This document shows positions 45,920 to 57,160 of a stretch of DNA of 64,000 nucleotides, piece after piece. A program made the position numbers and the translations under genes. The stretch's first letter is position 1. Each line of letters starts with the position of its first letter. The DNA is from Eriocheir sinensis (Eukaryota > Arthropoda > Malacostraca > Decapoda > Varunidae): assembly GCF_024679095.1 (NCBI RefSeq), contig NC_066517.1, positions 21,087,540 to 21,151,539 of the forward strand. Reading direction: 5' to 3'. Under the pieces are notes generated by a model that was given only the letters and a program-made list of their open reading frames with translations, was not told the DNA's origin and made no database searches.

Positions 45920-47400
45920 GAAGGGTGAGGAGGAAGAGGAGGAGGAGGAGGAGAGAAGGGAGGGAAAAGAAGGAATGAGAACAAGGGAGAGGAAAGGAGG
46001 AAGGAAGCCATACTTTATCTATGAACACCGAGGACAAAAAAAGAAATGGAAAAGGAAGACAAATGGGAAAACTTTTATGCCTTTGTTCCCCATTTGTCAA
46101 GTAGATAAAAAAAAACACAATAGGGATAAAGAAACATGGCTTCCCCTCTCTTTGACAGTTGGTAAGACAGTTCCTAGGGAGCATACAATACATCTAAGAG
46201 AGAAGGGAGGGAGAGGGGGGAAAGGAAAGGGACATAGGTGAAGAAAAAAAATAACCTCCCTTTCCTTTGACAACCTAGACTCTACAGGGAGCACTTACAT
46301 AATTCTGAAAGTAAAGAGGAAAAGGAAAGAGAGGCAGGAGAGACGAAAGAGAGAGGGATGTAGGGGAAGGGAATTTAGGAACAGAGTGACAGAGAGGTAT
46401 CGACTAGGATGCCATGAAGGGGAAAGGGGATGGAGGAAGAAGGAAAGGGGAGAGAGAAATGAAAGTGAGTGGAGAGTGTGTAGGGAAAAGGGGAGAAATA
46501 AAGTGAGAGTAGGACTGTAGACTGATAGGTAGAAAGATATGAAGGAGGCAATATAGGGCGAGAAAAGCGTAGGGAAGTGAGGAAGAAGGGCGAGGAAGGA
46601 AGGGAGGAAGAGGAAGACAATAGGAGAGTAGAGGAGTGAGAGGAGATGGAGGTGAAGTTGTTGGTACTGCTAAAGAGGATCGAAGAGGAAAGTAGAGGAC
46701 TAAAAAAAAAAAAAGAGGGAGAAGGGCGAGGGAGGAAGGGAGGAAGGAAGGAAGACAATAGGAGAGGAGCGGAGTGCGAGGAGATGGAGGTGAAGTTGTT
46801 AGTACTGCTAAAGAGGATCAAAGAGGAAAGTAGAGAACTAAAAAATAAAAAATAAACTTTGGTGATGTTGCCCAAAGATGAAGCCTAAAGTTGTATTGTG
46901 AAAAGCGCCACGGTTCAACAGTATTACAGAAACGTATAGGGAAGGATGGAAGGAGGGAGAGGACGGGATGGAGGAGAAAAAGGAGGGACAAAAAAAAAGG
47001 AAATAAGAATAGGTAAAAGGCGGGAACGAAGAGAAGGGAAGGGATGAACGATGGCAAGAAGAAAGGAAAGAAGGAAAGAAAGAAGAAAGGGAGAAATGAG
47101 GGATGGAAGAAAGGAAGAAAGAAAAGAAGGAAACAAGGAAGTAGGAAATTAGTAGGAGGGGAGGATGAGAGGAAAGGAAGAAAAAAAGAAGGGAGCGAAG
47201 GAAAGAATGCTGGGAGGGAGTAAGGGAGGGATGAAAGGAAAGAGGGAAGGTTCGAAAAAAAGAGAGGAAAGTTAAAAAGGAAGGAAGAAGAAAAGACAGA
47301 AAAAAATGATGATCTTCAGAACCCTCACTATCACCATCATAAAAAGGAAGAAAGAAAGTTAGGGAGACGGAAAGAAAGAAGTAAAGAAGGATAGAAGGAA
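45920..47400. repeat. Purine-rich low-complexity DNA with a duplicated segment
   Basis: G/A-rich on plus throughout. Within it, about 46580-46715 and 46716-46852 are tandem copies (138-bp period; GAGATGGAGGTGAAGTTGTT at 46643 and 46781, then TACTGCTAAAGAGGATC). No gene seen. Confidence 0.8.
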
Positions 47401-47404
47401 AGGA

Positions 47405-47432
47405 ACCACCACCACCACCACCACCACCACCC
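47405..47432. repeat. (CAC)n run
   Basis: About nine CAC units. Confidence 0.93.
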
Positions 47433-47543
47433 CTACATTTTCTCTACCTCCGTCTCATCCTTGTTCTCTTTCATCCCTGTCGTGTCTCTTTCCTGACGTG
47501 GCGCTACTCGGCTCAAAACAAGCTGACAACGCCGGCCTCAGCA

Positions 47544-47583
47544 TCAGTCAGTCAGCCTTTAGGTGGCACTGAGAGGAGACGTG
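47544..47583 (+). promoter_or_regulatory. TATA-less Inr + DPE core promoter
   Basis: TCAGTC at 47548-47553 is a perfect arthropod initiator, with A+1 at 47550. A second overlapping TCAGTC starts four bases earlier. AGACGTG at 47577-47583 matches the DPE consensus and starts exactly at +28 from 47550, the spacing required in Drosophila. No TATA-like sequence lies near -30. The flanking 150 bp is GC-richer than its surroundings. A GATTGG CCAAT-type motif lies downstream at about 47628. The predicted transcript runs rightward to the signal-peptide exon at 48621. Confidence 0.65.
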
Positions 47584-48620
47584 CGACTTTACGCTCTGCC
47601 CCGCCCTCCCTGACGTTCGCTTGCGTTGATTGGCTACTAAGAGGTGTGGACAGAAACAACAGGTGTGTGGGAGGTAAAGCGGTCAGTACTCGAGTTTACC
47701 TCACGGATTACTGGTGCTCTTGTAAACCCAATGGTGACTAAGCTTGTGTCCTGATGACTTTTAGTTTGTTTTTGTGGCACTAACGTCGATGAAGTTTTGA
47801 TAAGTGAAGAAGTGAAGTAAATAGCCCACATTACATTATTTTTGACCTGTTGGCGGCATGGTGACCTCCAGTGACTTGGTTCAGGTGCTGCACTGGTGAT
47901 CTGTTCTCTTGTTTTGCATATTCACCCCATGACTGACGTTCAGGGCTGCGAGATATTGGTGACACCTATTTCTGCACCCCACTGACCTACAAACCGGTGG
48001 TGACCTATAACTTGGCAGCCTAGCAATTGGTAACCTCTACTGGTGATCCTGACGTTACATGGACACCATAATTAAAGGAACCAATAAACTTTTCACCCGT
48101 GTGACCTTCTGCTGTTGGTAATCCGTGTTTCTGAGTCCTAGTGACCGACAACCTGCCTGGTTACAATTTTGGTGACTTGATTCTTGCTAACCTTTTCTGG
48201 TGACTTTCTACCCAGTGACTGCATTGACGCGAAATGTTTCCTTCACCTCACCAACACCTTATCAGGTGATTCATTTTCCTGGTGAACACACGATATAACC
48301 TGTTAATGAATCTTTATCACCTGATAAACTTCTGACTTAAATTTATGGCCAAGTGACTTGTGGATTGTTTGGTGACAAAGTTATATTTTCAAGTGATCTG
48401 ACGATAATTGAGAACACCCAGATTAATAAAGTGCGCCAGCAAACTCTCTTTACACCTAGTGACTCAGATTTATGGGCTAGTGACTGGTGCGTAGTGCGGT
48501 GATTTTAGAGCCTCATTGTCTGGTGACGCCCCGGCAAACGCAATATGACCTGTTGCTTAGTGGCGCGGTAAGAATCACCAAAAAAGAAGGAAGAAAAGAG
48601 GAACGGAAGAGCTGATCATC
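47584..48620 (+). other. Long 5' leader region rich in GTGA motifs
   Basis: Between the predicted start site and the ATG at 48621 lies about 1 kb of non-coding sequence. Upstream ATGs at 47731 and later are each soon followed by in-frame stops. The first is a seven-codon uORF ending at TGA 47752-47754. I count 23 GTGA words between about 47725 and 48560, mostly as (C/T)(T/A)GGTGAC/T or AGTGAC. About six TCAC words lie in the same stretch. Whether this is one exon or contains a 5'-UTR intron is not decided by the sequence; GAG|GTAAAG at about 47672 is a possible donor. Confidence 0.5.
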
Positions 48621-48657
48621 ATGTTCTTCTATCTCATCTTCGTCACCCTGTTGCTGG
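48621..48657 (+). CDS. First coding exon of a secreted or membrane protein (signal peptide start)
   Basis: ATG at 48621 begins MFFYLIFVTLLLG, a strongly hydrophobic N-terminus without an initial charge, fitting the first part of a signal peptide or anchor. The reading frame ends at 48657 on a strong 5' splice site, G|GTGAGTATG, after 12 codons and one base. It is therefore a phase-1 intron, as in the minus-strand exon at 38398. The sequence before the ATG is purine-rich, with A at -3. The intron would contain the RT remnant at 48709-50360. No downstream exon was found, so the product is unknown. Confidence 0.6.
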
Positions 48658-48708
48658 GTGAGTATGTAGGGGCTTGGTGACCTTCATGGCGAGACCCGAG
48701 TTTGTGAT

Positions 48709-50360
48709 TTTTTTTTTTTTTTTTTACAGCTAAGGAGACAGTTCAAGGGCGTAAAGAAAAATATTAAAAAAAAGCCCGCTACTTACTGCTCCTGAATAGA
48801 GGTCAAAGGAGTGTCCAAAAAGAGAGGACAATTTCGGGAGGAGAGGTGTCCTGATACCCTCCTCTTGAAAGAGTTCAAGTCGTAGGCAGGAGGAAATACA
48901 GATGAAGGAAGATTGTTCCAGAGTTTACAAGCGTGAGGGATGAAAGAGTGAAGATGCTGGTTGACTCTTGCATAAGGGGGTTGGACAGTATAGGGATGAG
49001 CATGAGTAGAAAGTCGTGTGCAGCGGGGCCGAGGGAGGGGGGGAGGCATGCAGTTAGCAAGTTCAGAAGAGCAGTCAGCATGAAAATATCGATAGAAGAT
49101 AGAAAGAGAGGCAACATGGCGGCGGAATTTAAGAGGTAGAAGACTATCAGTATGAGAAGGAGAGCTGATGAGACGAAGAGCCTTTGACTCCACTCTGTCA
49201 AGGAGAGCTGTGTGAGTGGAGCCCCCCCACACGTGAGATACATATTCCATACGAGGGCGGACAAGGCCCCTGTAAATGGATAGCAACTGTGCGGGGGAGA
49301 AGAATTGGCGGAGACGGTACAGAACGCCCAGCCCCGAGGAAGCTAATTTAGTAAGGGATGAGATTATGAAGTTTCCAGTTGAGATTTTGAGTTAAGGATA
49401 GACCGAGGATGTTTAGTGTTGAAGAAGGTGATAGATGGGTGTTGTCAAAGAATAGGGGATAGTTGTTTAGAAGATTGTGTAGAGTGGATAGGTGGAGAAA
49501 CTGTGTTTTTGAGGCGTTGAATGACACCAGGTTCCTCTTGCCCCAATCGGAAATAATAGTAAGCTCTGAGGCTAAGCGTTCTGTTGCCTCCAGCCTTGAA
49601 TCGTTAAGTTCCTGTAGGGTGGGTCTTTTATTAAAAGAAGTTGAGTAATGCAGAGTGGAGTCATCGGCGTAAGAATGGATAGGACATTTCGTTTTGGAAA
49701 GAAGATCATCAATGAACAACAGAAAATGAGTGGAAGATACGACAGAACCCTGTAGGACACCACTGTTAATAGGTTTAGGGGAAGAACAGTGACCGTCTAC
49801 CACAGCAGAAATAGAACGGTCAGAAAGGAAACTGGAGATAAAGGTACAGAGAGAAGGATAAAAACCGAAGGAGGGTAGTTTGGTAAGCAAAGATTTGTGC
49901 CAGACCCTATCAAAAGCTTTTGATATGTCCAGCGCAATAGCAAAGGTTTCACCGAAACGGCTAGGAAAGGATGACCAAGAATCAGTTAGGAAGGCAAGGA
50001 GATCACCAGTAGAACGCCCCTTGCGGAACCCATAATGGCGATCAGATAGAAGGTCAGAAGTGGAGAGGTGCTTTTGAATCTTCCGGTTAAGGATTAATTC
50101 AAAAGCTTTAGATAGACAAGAAAGTAAAGCTATAGGATGGTAGTTTGAGGGATTGGAACGGTCACCCTTCTTAGGCACAGGCTGTATGAAGGCATACTTC
50201 CAGCAGGAAGGAAAGGTAGATGTTGACAGGCAGAGGCGAAAGAGTTTGACAAGGCAGGGTGACAGCACGGAGGCATAGTTTTTAAGGGCAATAGGAGGCA
50301 CTCCATCAGGTCCATAAGCCTTCTGAGGATTGAGGCCAGAGAGGGCATAGAAAACAAAAA
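48709..50360 (-). mobile_element. Jockey-like non-LTR retrotransposon, 5'-truncated, one frameshift
   Basis: On minus, the RT domain runs from about 50355 with, in order: LNPQKAYGPDGVPP, then KYAFIQPVPKKGDRSNPSNY, HYGFRKGRSTGDLLAFLTDS, ALDISKAFDRVWHKSLL, SGVLQGSV, FLLFIDDLLS and the catalytic HSYADDS (near 49670). ISDWGKRNLVSFNASKTQFL and LNILGLSLTQNLNWKL follow. A frameshift near 49370 separates this from the C-terminal part (49286-48783): MLSIYRGLVRPRMEYVSHVW, LLDRVESKALRLI, ACKLWNNLPSSVFP and FKRRVSGHL, ending in a stop. The usual VPQGS is VLQGS here. The 3' untranslated end has a poly(A) tail (T-run at 48709-48726 on plus). The N-terminal endonuclease and any ORF1 are missing. Sequence is otherwise well preserved, suggesting fairly recent insertion. 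It lies antisense within the presumed intron of the gene starting at 48621. Confidence 0.93.
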
Positions 50361-50399
50361 AAAATGTATTATAAGGACAAGCAAACTACTGCACACTTA

Positions 50400-50402
<3 letters not shown>

Positions 50403-50469
<67 letters not shown>
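50403..50469. repeat. (GT)n microsatellite
   Basis: About 33 GT units, about 40 bp beyond the truncated 5' end of the retroelement. Confidence 0.97.
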
Positions 50470-50472
<3 letters not shown>

Positions 50473-50697
50473 CTGGAGGATTTTGCTGCTCTAGTAAAGT
50501 ACTTCTGACATGCACAATACATAAAGATGAGCCGTGAAAAAAGGGACTAGAAGAACAAGGAAAGTTAACATAAAAAAAGAACCAAAATTTTCAAGACTGC
50601 CTGGCCCCACCTCCCCTTGCCAACGTTATTAGTGTTAGATCATGCGTAGTTCAGGCATTGTATGAGCTATCAATCCCCCCCCCTCCTTTCCTTCCTT

Positions 50698-50945
50698 TTG
50701 GGGGAGGCGGTGGCAGAGGAGTGAACGTGCGGGCGCGGCGTACAGGAGGACGCCGGTTTGCGTCCCGCCCATCGCTACAAACAAGCTGGCAATTTTTCAG
50801 TCATCGCCGAGTCGACTAAGACTACCCACATGCTGCCCTGATGACCACCTATCAACCCAGGATCAAAGATGAGCTCCGGGGAGCAGCATGAGCCATGCAA
50901 GAAGGCGCCAATATAAACACTTGCCTGCACCATAACGACGAAACG
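50698..50945 (+). mobile_element. tRNA-derived SINE (family A, diverged copy)
   Basis: GGGGGAGGCGGTGGCAGAGG aligns with the head of the copy at 42058. The B-box region reads CCGGTTTGCGTCCCG, so the RNA polymerase III B box is mutated. Shared body blocks are CTGATGACCACC, ATCAACCC, GAGCAGCATGAGCCA and AAGGCGCCAATATAAACACT (then TGCCTGCACCATAACG). It also retains TTTTTCAGTCATCGCCGAGT and ACTACCCACATGCTG, which are lost in the 42058 copy. It ends in an A-run at about 50946-50958. Confidence 0.85.
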
Positions 50946-50959
50946 TAAAAAAAAAAACT

Positions 50960-51757
<798 letters not shown>

Positions 51758-51879
51758 AGTATGTGGAATTTGTGGAAAGATTATATCAACAAGCAGCTTA
51801 ACTGCAGTCGTCCATCCACTTCCGGCTCCCTCCTCAAGGGTAATGTTGCTGCCTCTTTGCTCTTGGTTGGTGACTGCTT

Positions 51880-52090
51880 ATTTGCCTGTGTCTGGGTCTG
51901 TTGGTCTGTCTGTGCAATCTCTGTCTGTCTACTTCGTTTGGACTGTCTGTCTTTAGGTCTGCATGTTTTTATATGTCTGTGTTTGTCGGTCTGTCTTTCG
52001 TCGGTGTATCTTGCTCTTTGTTTGTCTCTTATATTGTGTTCTGTCTGTTTATGGTTTACTGACTGTTTAATGGCTGTCTATGTAGCTCTC
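51880..52090. repeat. TCTG-rich cryptic repeat
   Basis: CTGTCTGTC, GGTCTGTT and TTTGTCGGTCTGTC words over 200 bp, similar in style to 44565-44820. Confidence 0.7.
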
Positions 52091-52415
52091 TCTCTTTCGA
52101 TTTCTTTATCAACTACTTGCCAACGGGCTTTTTTGTTTCCTCTTGCTTTCTCTTTCAGCTTCCTCCTTTCCTTTACAAAAAGTTTGGTAACAATGTCTTC
52201 CTGGAGAAAATAAAGTTCTAAGAGAGAACGTTAGGAAGTTGGTGGGCGTGAAGCAGCAAATCAGACAGTTGTCTGGCAAGTTGGAGGAGGCATTGAAGAT
52301 AGTCGAGAAAAAAAAATCGGTCCTAGACTCCCGTGGCGATGAAGACAGGCGGCGAAACAGGTGATCACCGAACTAACGAAACGAGCAATACGGGCGAGGA
52401 GAAAGTACAGAGGAT

Positions 52416-52617
52416 GGTGCAGGCTCCGGCGTATTAAGGAAACTGATGCTGCAGCGTGGGATATTAAACGTCACGGACAACCGAATCCTCTCCACCGACG
52501 AAAAAAATAAATGAAAAACCTTACCGATTCTCGCTGCGGCAGAGTGGTGCAGGCTACGGCTATTAAGGAAATTCAGAAGCAGCAGCGTGGGAGATTAATT
52601 AAACGTCACGGACACCT
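52416..52617. repeat. Direct duplication of a roughly 70-bp segment
   Basis: GGTGCAGGCTxCGGC, then TATTAAGGAAA, GCAGCGTGGGA and TTAAACGTCACGGACA, occurs at 52416-52483 and 52546-52617, a period of about 130 bp. The region 52200-52640 has a codon-like, GC-richer texture and an A/G-rich stretch (GAGGCATTGAAGATAGTCGA). I do not recognise a protein, and frames are interrupted. Confidence 0.8.
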
Positions 52618-52963
52618 GAATATAAAACAAAAAAACAATTTCTTGTTGTAGAGGGGGAAAATCAGAACAACAAAATTTTACGTGTCGGAAAACTTGAGGT
52701 CGGCAGCAGCCTAGAGGTATCATGCTTGATCATTGCCTTTCGTACAGGATGGTTTGAAACGAAAAAAATAAACGTTTTTTGTAATACCTGGTAACGAAGA
52801 GGATTCTGCCTTGCTAATAACTCGTGATATCGAGATTAAGTATTCACCCAAGCATCTATATATAGAAGCGAGGGTCAACAGTGACGTAAACAAAATCACA
52901 AAAACATCTTTTCATGAAAGGCCCAGTCACACCTAATTATACATTCGTCACTTTTCACTGCTG

Positions 52964-52967
<4 letters not shown>

Positions 52968-52995
<28 letters not shown>
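52968..52995. repeat. (GA)n at the 5' end of a retroelement
   Basis: About 13 GA units run straight into RT-coding sequence at about 52996. Confidence 0.95.
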
Positions 52996-54467
52996 CGTGT
53001 GGTGGCTGCAGTCATCTGTCAGCACCTGAGTGAGTGCCATCTCCTCTCAGATAGACAGTTTGGCTTCAGGCCTGGCCGGTCCACCGCGGACCTCCTCCTC
53101 CTCCTCTCCAAGGATTGGCAAGACGCACTTGATGAAGGCCTGGACACACTCGTGGTAGCCCTGGATATTGCTGGAGCCTTTGACAGGGTTTGGCACGCGG
53201 GGCTCATTGAGAAGCTTCGCGCCAAAGGTGTCCAGGAAGCCCTCCTGATGCTGCTCAAAGATTACCTCCAGGGGAGGAGCCTTCAGGTGGTGATCAACGG
53301 GCAGTCATCAAGGCCTTCACCAGTGCATGCCTCAGTTCCACAGGGTTCCGTGCTTGGCCCAATCCTGTGGAACATCCATATCGACGATCTCCTCCGGCAG
53401 CTATTGGCAGTGTCAGCCTACGCCGATGACTGCTTACTCTCCCGCTCCTACTGCCGCCCCGACAACCAGTGCGCCGTCGAGGAGATCAACAGGCAGCTCA
53501 TCCTGGTGGAGCAGTGGGGAGAGGAGTGGCATGTCACCCTCGCCCCGGAGATGACGGAGGCCATGGTCATCTCACGGTCCCCAGACGCCTCTCGAGCAGT
53601 CTCAGGCCAGCTGCGTCTTGGAGGCAAGAGCCTGCCCCTCCAGGACCACATCAAGGTCCTGGGAGTGTCTGTGGACCAAAGCCTGCGCTTCAACCACCAC
53701 GTCCGAGCTGTTGCCCGCAGGCCTCCCTGCGAGACTATGCCCTGCGAAGAGTAGCGGGATCCCTCGACCCACGGGGCATCTTCACTCTCTTCAAGGCACA
53801 GATACGACCGTATCTGGAGTACGGTGCCCTGTGCTGGATGTCGAGTGCTGCCAGCCACATGCAGAGGCTCAACGCAGTGCAGCGACGAGCAGTGCGTCTG
53901 GTGGAGGCCAGCGAGCACCTGGAGGAGTCGTCTGCCACTGTAACGTCGCTGGAACACCGCCGCGATATCTCAGCACTGGTTGTGTGCCACAAAGCCCAGG
54001 TGCAGGGGGTTCCCCAACTCAGCAGCTTGAGGCTTCCCCCACGCGCTGCCCAGAGGTTTACCCGGACTGCACTCTCCAGTGACCAGCTTGTTGAGATGCC
54101 TCGATCACACTCCAGACAGCACCAGCGCACATATAGAGCCAGGACCACACGTCTGTGGAACATGTTCACGGCAGCCACTCCCCAAGTGGAGAACATGAAC
54201 ACAGCAGGTGAAGTTGGCTGCTCACAGGTGGCGTGAGGGACACCCAAGTGCGCAAGTGGTATAAATATAAAGTGACTAACTGACACTATTCCAAATTGTT
54301 TTTACATGTTTTTCTTTCTTTTTCGTATTTTGTATTTGTATGTGTTGTATGTGTCAACAGTCGACAATTCATTTTGCCCCATACACAGGCTCTTAAAATA
54401 GTTATACCAAAAAAGAGTAATTTTGAGCCTAATTTTTTGTAGAAATATTTTTAAATAAAAAAGAAAA

Positions 54468-54470
<3 letters not shown>
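52996..54470 (+). mobile_element. GC-rich non-LTR retrotransposon, 5'-truncated, single frameshift
   Basis: The RT frame is open from 52996. LLSDRQFGFRPGRSTADLLL leads to ALDIAGAFDRVWHAGLIEKL, VPQGSVLGPILWNIHIDDLL and SAYADDCLLS, with the catalytic YADD near 53420. QWGEEWHVTLAPEMTEAMVI and IKVLGVSVDQSLRFNHHVRA follow. A one-base frame change near 53719 moves the reading into the frame ending at 54236: YALRRVAGSLDPRGIFTLFK, IRPYLEYGALCWMS, LNAVQRRAVRLVEASEHL, SLEHRRDISAL, LSSLRLPPRAAQ and PRSHSRQHQRTY, then a TGA at 54234-54236. The 3' untranslated region of about 230 bp ends with AATAAA and an A/G-rich tail that runs into (GA)n. The upstream fingers, endonuclease and ORF1 are missing. Apart from the frameshift the copy is intact and clearly GC-richer than its surroundings, so it is young. 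It shares a lineage with 8131-9021. Confidence 0.93.
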
Positions 54471-54471
<1 letters not shown>

Positions 54472-54545
<74 letters not shown>

Positions 54546-54584
54546 CTTTTTCGTGTGTGCGAATGTGTGTGTGTGTGTGTGTGT
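54472..54584. repeat. (GA)n then (GT)n
   Basis: GA at about 54472-54539 directly after the retroelement tail, then GT at about 54562-54584. Confidence 0.96.
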
Positions 54585-54689
54585 TCCCAAAAGAACAATA
54601 TTTCACCCATACCTCACTCTCTTCCATCTCCTTCTACAATTCCTTCACCTTCTTCACCTCCCTTTTTTTTTCGTTCCCTTTTTTCCAAA

Positions 54690-54790
54690 ACAACAATATT
54701 TTTCACCTACCTCCTCCTCCTCCTCCTCCTCCTCCTCCTTCTCCTTTTCCTTCCCCTTCTCATTCTCCCTTTCTCCTCCTCCAAATCCTT
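54690..54790. repeat. (CTC)n and pyrimidine-rich DNA
   Basis: CTC at about 54709-54740 within T/C-rich sequence. The sequence from 54791 to 55260 shows no gene. Confidence 0.85.
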
Positions 54791-55261
54791 TACCTCCTCT
54801 CCTTCTTTACACGTTCTTCCATTATCTTTCCAGGAAATTTAAGGCTTTTCCTCCTACTTCAGCTTTTTCTCCCCGCTGATTCGTTTTCCTACCCACTGAG
54901 CTTTCCTTCCTTGCTCTGCTGCGTCATAAACGGGGGAATGCTACCACTAAATCGAGCAGAGTGAATCTGTCTCTCATGGGGCTGTGTTTTTTCCTATATA
55001 GTCTTTCCAACGGCACAAAATCCGATTAAGAGGTTGGAGAGAAAGGAAGACCTGAAAGAAACCGTAGGAGAGGGAGGGAGGCCATGGCGTCTTTACCCTC
55101 AGAGGTATTACATATAAAATAACCTTGGGGAAAACTATTATATTTTGTGTCCTTTAATTCCTTTCATTGCCTCGTTATATTCCTCGCTCTATAACTAGAT
55201 TTCCTTTTCGCATTTCAATTGGTTCTGTGTTTATTCTGAGCGTAGTTTTTTTTTCTGTTCG

Positions 55262-55370
<109 letters not shown>

Positions 55371-55449
55371 GCCCATATATTAAAACCGAAACTTTCACGA
55401 CCTAATAACATTACGGAAAAAAATAGAAAAGGAGGAAAAAGAGGAGAAC

Positions 55450-55661
55450 GAGGAGTAGGAGGAGGAGGAGGAGGTGGAGGCGGAGGAGGAGGAGGAGGAG
55501 GAACGGGAGATTAGAAGGATTAGACGAGGAAGGAAAATGGAAGAGGGGAAGGAGAGAAGATTAAGGGGTGAAGAAGTGAGGAAGTGAGATAAGCATGGAG
55601 GAGTGAGTATGGATAGAGGAAGAAAGGGTCATGGAGGAGTAGGAGAAGGAGGAGGAAGAAA

Positions 55662-55692
<31 letters not shown>

Positions 55693-55818
55693 GGAGGAGG
55701 AGGAGGAGGAGGAGGAGGAGGAGGAGGAGGAAGAGGAGGAGGAGAGGGAGGAGGTAACAGACTAAGTAAGGAGATTGAAATGTGGCGCGGATGTATTGCG
55801 TTTAATGAGAGAAAGGAA

Positions 55819-55893
<75 letters not shown>
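55450..55893. repeat. (GGA)n arrays and (CT)n
   Basis: GGA at about 55455-55505 and about 55640-55757, CT at about 55820-55893. Plus-strand Gly-rich and minus-strand Pro/Arg-Glu open frames are translations of these repeats. Confidence 0.95.
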
Positions 55894-55897
<4 letters not shown>

Positions 55898-55964
55898 GAG
55901 CCACGTATATGGAAACAGAATTATTATTTCAGATGAATATTACCAGAGGAGAGTTCGTAATAAT

Positions 55965-56321
55965 AGCAATGGTGGTGGTGGTGGTGGTGGTGAGGTGTTG
56001 TGGCGGTGTGGGTGGTGGTGATGATACGTTATAATGGTAATAATGGTGATGGCAGGGTGGTGGAGGAAATGCAGGTAATGGTGATGGTGATGAAAAAGTT
56101 AGTAAAAAAAAAAAATGGTGATGATAGGAATGAATATTGTTGTGTGTGATGACGGTGGTTGTAGTGGTGGTAATGGAGGTGCTGGTGGGTGACTGATGGT
56201 GAAGAAAACGGAGGTGAAGGCGACGAAGATATGATAGAAATTGGTGATGAAACTGATGGTGAGGAATAGCGGTCGAGGTGGATTTTGTGATGATGTAATG
56301 GTGATGAATGGTATTGATGAT

Positions 56322-56355
<34 letters not shown>
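55965..56355. repeat. GGT/GAT-rich cryptic repeat ending in (AC)n
   Basis: GGTGGTGGT at about 55971-55992, irregular GGTGATGGT/GATGAT to 56320, then AC at about 56323-56355. Confidence 0.85.
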
Positions 56356-56358
<3 letters not shown>

Positions 56359-56399
56359 TTGTTATTGTTACTATATCCCTTAAGCTCTGCCTCACAACC

Positions 56400-57160
56400 A
56401 ACGTCAGGTGTTATTCAATTATCTTAACATCACCTGTCTCCTCCTCCTCCCCCTCCTCCCCCCATCTTATTCACATCCATCTATCTTTCCTTCCCGTTCC
56501 AATCTTTCCCTAACTTTTTTCAATATATTGTTTCCTCTTTGTCTCCTGCCTGCCAGTGTTCTCCTCTTTCAACCGTTTCTTTTTTTTTACCGTGCTTTCA
56601 TTTTTTCTCTTTTTTTTTTCCTTCCATACTGTCAATGTTTTCTTGTATCGTCCACATTTTTCCTAGTCCTTTTCCTCCTCACTCTTTTTTTATCTATTTG
56701 GTTTCCTCCAATTTTTTTTATACTCAAGTCGTTTCCCTTCTCCCGTTTTCATCTTCTTTTTCCCTATTGTTCCTTTTCTCCTCTCCTCCTTTCTCTTTTC
56801 TCATTAAGCTTTCATTTCGTCACTCCCTTTTTTTTATGTCTATTCATCATTTCTGTGTACATTACTTTCTTTTCTCATGTAATTTCCTCTCATTCCAATA
56901 CCGTTCATTCCTTCCTTCTTTCCTCCTTCTCTTCGCTCACTCCTATATTTCTCCCTGTTAGTACTCTCCTTGACTTTATTTTCTCCCCCTATTCATTGTT
57001 ACTCCTTTATTTTCCCATTATTCAACGCCTCCTTCCTTACTTAATTTTTTCTCCCGTCTTGTACTTTCGTTGTTTTTTTTTTTTTTTTCAATCACCACTT
57101 ACGGCTTCCTCTTCCTCCCTTCCCATTTTCTATCCTCCTTTTTCAATTTTTTTTTTTTTA
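56400..57160. repeat. Pyrimidine-rich low-complexity DNA
   Basis: T/C-rich plus strand with T-runs near 57075 and 57150. The open plus frame is Ser/Phe/Leu low-complexity. No gene seen. Confidence 0.75.
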
